Assembly: GCF_001665625.1 (NCBI RefSeq)
Contig: NZ_LZSY01000080.1
Location: 1 to 64,000 of the forward strand
Reading direction: 5' to 3'
DNA length: 64,000 nucleotides
Source: Mycolicibacterium peregrinum
Lineage (GTDB): Bacteria > Actinomycetota > Actinomycetes > Mycobacteriales > Mycobacteriaceae
Each line of letters begins with the position of its first letter. Position 1 is the first letter of the stretch. A model generated the notes under the pieces. It ran no database searches. It had not been told where the DNA came from and saw only the letters and a list, made by a program, of their open reading frames with translations. Shown piece by piece: positions 61,322 to 64,000 of this stretch. Made by a program: the position numbers and the translations under genes.

Positions 61322-61448
61322 GATCACGCAGGTCAACGCAGCGCTCGGGCGCGCGGTGGCTTTACAGAACCTTCACAAAAGCAATGGTAAATAACCACTT
61401 TCGACGAGTAGGTCCACTGGCGATCGGCCGTTCGCTCACCGTCACGAT

Positions 61449-61474
61449 CTACTATCCCCGTACGTAGCTAGTAG
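61449..61474. promoter_or_regulatory. BlaI-type operator upstream of the L,D-transpeptidase
   Basis: CTACTA (61449-61454) and TAGTAG (61469-61474) bracket GTACGTAG (61460-61467). Located about 71 bases before the transpeptidase GTG. Confidence 0.6.
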
Positions 61475-61544
61475 ACTGGTCGCGCAACCATGAATCCGCC
61501 CGAGCGGGCGTGGTCATCAAGGACACCTCGTCGATGGAGGCCTC

Positions 61545-62474
61545 GTGCAGCACCGCACCAGCTACCTGTGGATCACCGCGATGGCGGCGACCGTCATGGT
61601 CACCGCATCGAGCGTGACCGGCACTTCCGCACTGGCGGAGCCGGCGGGACCCCCACCACCCGTCGAACCGGCACCCCACCTCGCGCCCCAGATGCCGTGG
61701 CCCTCCCCCTTCGGCGAGGCCGCTACTGTCGGTACCCCGGCAGGACAGAACCCGTTGCCGTTCACTGGCGAACCGCCGTTCTTGCCACCCGCATTCAATC
61801 CGGCCAACGGTGCCACAGTCGGTGTCGCCAAGCCGATCTACATCACGTTCCAGCGGCCGATCGCAGACCGCCAGATGGCCGAGGACGCCATCCACATCTC
61901 GTCCAACCCTCCGGTGCCCGGCAAGTTCTACTGGATGAGCAACACGCAGGTGCGTTGGCGTCCAATCGATTTCTGGCCGGCCGGGACGGTGGTCAACATC
62001 GATGCCGCCGGTGCGAAGTCCAATTTCCGCGTGGGCGATTCACTGGTGGCCACCATCGACGACAACACCCATCAGATGCAGATCCACCGTAACGGCGAGC
62101 TGGAGAAGACCTTTCCGGTGTCCCTGGGCAAGCCCGGCTACGAAACCCCCAACGGCACCTACTACGTGCTGGAGAAGTTCTCCGACATCATCATGGACTC
62201 GTCAACGTACGGGGTCCCGGTGAACTCGGCCGAGGGCTACAAGCTCAAGGTCCAAAATGCCGTCCGTCTCAGCAACACCGGGATCTTCGCGCACAGCGCA
62301 CCCTGGTCGGTCGCCGATCAAGGCAAACGCAATGTCAGCCACGGCTGCCCCAATCTCAGCCCTGCCAACGCACAGTGGTTCTTCGACCACTTCGGCAGCG
62401 GCGACCCTGTCGTCGTCAAGAACTCCGTCGGCCTCTACAACCAGCCGGACGGCGCCCAGGACTGGCAGATCTGA
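61545..62474 (+). CDS. L,D-transpeptidase (YkuD domain)
   Basis: 309 residues. Signal peptide [20 protein letters not shown] with cleavage near ALAEP, Pro-rich linker, an Ig-like domain ([20 protein letters not shown]), then the YkuD catalytic domain with KNGT-like [21 protein letters not shown] and the active-site motif [21 protein letters not shown] (Cys near residue 268). Exports to the periplasm and forms 3-3 cross-links in peptidoglycan; insensitive to most penicillins. GTG start with ATGGAGG upstream; BlaI-type operator in front; terminator hairpin at 62487. Confidence 0.92.
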   Translation: MQHRTSYLWITAMAATVMVTASSVTGTSALAEPAGPPPPVEPAPHLAPQMPWPSPFGEAATVGTPAGQNPLPFTGEPPFLPPAFNPANGATVGVAKPIYITFQRPIADRQMAEDAIHISSNPPVPGKFYWMSNTQVRWRPIDFWPAGTVVNIDAAGAKSNFRVGDSLVATIDDNTHQMQIHRNGELEKTFPVSLGKPGYETPNGTYYVLEKFSDIIMDSSTYGVPVNSAEGYKLKVQNAVRLSNTGIFAHSAPWSVADQGKRNVSHGCPNLSPANAQWFFDHFGSGDPVVVKNSVGLYNQPDGAQDWQI

Positions 62475-62486
62475 TCACCGCGGGGT

Positions 62487-62522
62487 GCCGAGTCCGCCGC
62501 CTTGATCTGTGGCGGGCTCGGC
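62487..62522 (+). terminator. Hairpin terminator after the L,D-transpeptidase
   Basis: 12-base arms GCCGAGTCCGCC (62487-62498) and GGCGGGCTCGGC (62511-62522) with one G-T pair and a 12-base loop. No T-run, as usual in mycobacteria. Confidence 0.7.
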
Positions 62523-62602
62523 GCTTCCGGTGCGGCCGAAATGGGCTCGCGAATTGGGCTGAATTAATGGCAGGAAATTGATTGTCGACCTTGGAATGAA
62601 AT

Positions 62603-62920
62603 TCAGCGATTACACATGAGGTCGACGTATGCAGTCGTATAACGCACGAGATTGTTCACATTGCCCGTGGGCCCCCGCTGCACCCATGAGTGTTTGACGT
62701 CCGTGCCCTGCCGCACTGCAGTGACGGTGCATTGATCGATGGGCGCATTGCCCACCTTGTTGAGGATCACGCGAAAACCCTGTGCTTCGAGGTCGCTGAT
62801 GGTCGCATGAGCGGACGTCTGACCACTGGGTGCCGCATGTGCCGGCGCAGATGCGGCGTACCCGAGTCCAGTCGCAACCGAGGCAACGGCGACGGTCTTC
62901 ACGAGCAGATTCTTCGTCAT
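62603..62920 (-). CDS. Small secreted protein, possibly PASTA-like
   Basis: 105 residues. Signal peptide NLLVKTVAVASVATGLGYAA with cleavage near AHAAP; mature part ATISDLEAQGFRVILNKVG then IDQCTVTAVRQG, a beta-alpha-beta pattern like one PASTA unit, with two Cys (DQCTV, LMCNR) that could form a disulfide. AAAGGG lies upstream of the ATG. Function unknown; similar small exported proteins are common in mycobacteria. Confidence 0.6.
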   Translation of the reverse strand: MTKNLLVKTVAVASVATGLGYAASAPAHAAPSGQTSAHATISDLEAQGFRVILNKVGNAPIDQCTVTAVRQGTDVKHSWVQRGPTGNVNNLVRYTTAYVDLMCNR

Positions 62921-63091
62921 CCAATTCCCTTTCCGGCCAGTCGATAAGCCAACCTCGTATTCCTGAGGCGTCTGACATCGAGCCTAGTTGCGAATACGAA
63001 TCCAGGGCGAAACTCATATGCGACGCATAATTAGCCGCATACGAGTTTCATGACCAATTCAGGTCGAATTCAGATATGAGGGCCGAGCCCG

Positions 63092-64000
63092 TCAGAACTT
63101 CCCGTCCAGGAACTCTGCGTACGCCGGCAGGTCGAGTTGGCCGTGACCCGACAGTCCGATGACCACCACCTGCTCGGCCGGATCACCGGCGACGTGCCGG
63201 GCAGCGGCGGCGATCGCGTGGGTGGCTTCCGGTGCCGGGACGATGCCCTGGGTCCGCGCGAACAACACCCCCGCCGAGAACGCGTCGTGCTGGCCGACGG
63301 CGACGCCCTCGACCAGTCCCAGTTCGACGGTGTGGCTGAGTGCCGGCGCCATCCCGTGGTAACGCAGACCACCGGCATGGATGGGGTCGGGCACGAAATC
63401 CATTCCGAGCGTGTGCATCTTCAGCAGCGGGGTCAGGCCCGCCACATCACCGTGGTCGTAGCGGTACTCCCCCTGTGTGATCGACGGGCACGCAGCCGGC
63501 TCGGCGGCCACGACCTTCGGGTTCGACCGTCCATGGATCTTTTCGCCCAGGAACGGGAATGCCAGCCCGGCAAGGTTGGAACCGCCACCGGCGCAGCCGA
63601 AGACCACGTCGGCGCCGTTCGGCTCGACGGCGGCAAGCTGCGCCACGGCCTCCTGACCGATCACACTCTGATGCAGCACCACGTGATTCAGCACGCTGCC
63701 CAGCGCGTAGCGCGTGTCCGGATCGCCGGCCGCAACCTCGACCGCCTCGCTGACCGCCATTCCCAGGCTGCCGGTGGTGTCGGGGGTCGCTGCCAGGATT
63801 GCGCGCCCGGACGCGGTGAGATTCGAGGGGCTGGAGTGCACGGTGCCGCCGTAGGTGCGGATCAGGTGACCGCGGTACGGCTTCGACTCGTAGGACGCCC
63901 GGACCTGCCAAACCTCGATCTCCAGACCGAACTGGGCCCCGGCGAACGCCAGCGCGCTACCCCACTGCCCGGCGCCGGTCTCGGTGGTCAGCTTCCGGAC
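63092..64000 (-). CDS. TrpB-like PLP enzyme (TrpB2 type), 5' end off the right edge
   Basis: 303 codons visible, entering from the right edge in frame. Segments KLTTETGAGQWGSALAFAGA and RASYESKPYRGHLIRTYGG, followed by RYALGSVLNHVVLHQSVIGQE, DVVFGCAGGGSNLAGLAFPF (phosphate-binding GGGSN) and VVVIGLSGHGQLDLPAY, match the TrpB2 family of tryptophan synthase beta-like enzymes. PLP-binding Lys lies outside the window. Interior GTG at 63841 is not the start. Function may be amino-acid beta-replacement rather than tryptophan synthesis; no trpA next to it. Confidence 0.85.
   Translation of the reverse strand, partial: VRKLTTETGAGQWGSALAFAGAQFGLEIEVWQVRASYESKPYRGHLIRTYGGTVHSSPSNLTASGRAILAATPDTTGSLGMAVSEAVEVAAGDPDTRYALGSVLNHVVLHQSVIGQEAVAQLAAVEPNGADVVFGCAGGGSNLAGLAFPFLGEKIHGRSNPKVVAAEPAACPSITQGEYRYDHGDVAGLTPLLKMHTLGMDFVPDPIHAGGLRYHGMAPALSHTVELGLVEGVAVGQHDAFSAGVLFARTQGIVPAPEATHAIAAAARHVAGDPAEQVVVIGLSGHGQLDLPAYAEFLDGKF

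Larger units (their letters stand above)
61104..61544. other. Divergent promoter region of oxidase and transpeptidase genes
   Basis: 441 bases without a gene. It holds the palindrome at 61293-61321 in front of the multicopper oxidase and the BlaI-type dyad at 61449-61474 in front of the L,D-transpeptidase. Otherwise AT-richer non-coding sequence. Confidence 0.55.

Overview
The window looks like chromosome of a rapidly growing, high-GC mycobacterium (Mycolicibacterium type). The reasons are an MspA-family porin, several F420/deazaflavin-type oxidoreductases, a perfect KstR-type operator, a mycobacterial L,D-transpeptidase, an MmcO-like Tat lipoprotein multicopper oxidase and dense TetR-regulated oxidoreductase genes. 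I saw no rRNA, tRNA or CRISPR array.

Layout. 1-14.6 kb is core-like metabolism: porin (cut by the left edge), lipoprotein, UvrA-like ABC ATPase, GMC oxidoreductase, a TetR/esterase divergent pair, LLM oxidoreductase, serine hydrolase with a KstR box, and an AraC regulator. 14.7-14.9 kb holds an inverted remnant of an FAD monooxygenase. 15-22 kb is an allantoin (purine) catabolism cluster: IclR regulator, HpcH/HpaI-like lyase broken by an in-frame TGA, ureidoglycine aminohydrolase, allantoin racemase, NCS1 permease and allantoinase. A shared 15-bp dyad lies in its two intergenic control regions. 22-24.8 kb has an FAD monooxygenase, YaeQ and a ParA-like ATPase.

24.8-40 kb is accessory DNA. At its right end a three-gene operon encodes a complete tyrosine recombinase, an XRE regulator and a large zinc-finger protein with a degenerate tyrosine-recombinase domain. 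Three copies of a ~65-bp sequence (27.43, 28.18, 28.97 kb), all in one orientation, separate small gene modules. Half-copies lie at the outer ends (right half 24.83 kb, left half 39.89 kb). The motif TGATTCAT is shared between these sites and the recombinase promoter. I read this as a cassette-like or accretive integration system. The largest module carries a leftward operon of SDR, deazaflavin reductase, ABC exporter, membrane proteins, a TetR with two DNA-binding domains, and two small enzyme-like proteins.

40-49 kb contains a repeat-rich lipoprotein flanked by inverted repeats, a phosphotransferase, an AurF-like diiron protein, and a tight operon of membrane patatin, gluzincin metallopeptidase and ComEC-like metallo-beta-lactamase protein that could be an undescribed conflict or stress system. 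49-57 kb has a Ser/Thr kinase, a PhyH dioxygenase/TetR pair, an epimerase, a TetR and a two-gene oxidoreductase/lipocalin-like operon.

57-62.5 kb is a BlaI/BlaR1-type locus. GTACGTAG-containing dyads precede blaI, an NlpC/P60 endopeptidase and an L,D-transpeptidase, which suggests a cell-wall stress regulon rather than a beta-lactamase switch. The window ends in a TrpB-like PLP enzyme cut by the right edge. All functions are inferred by reading the sequence; no database search was possible.
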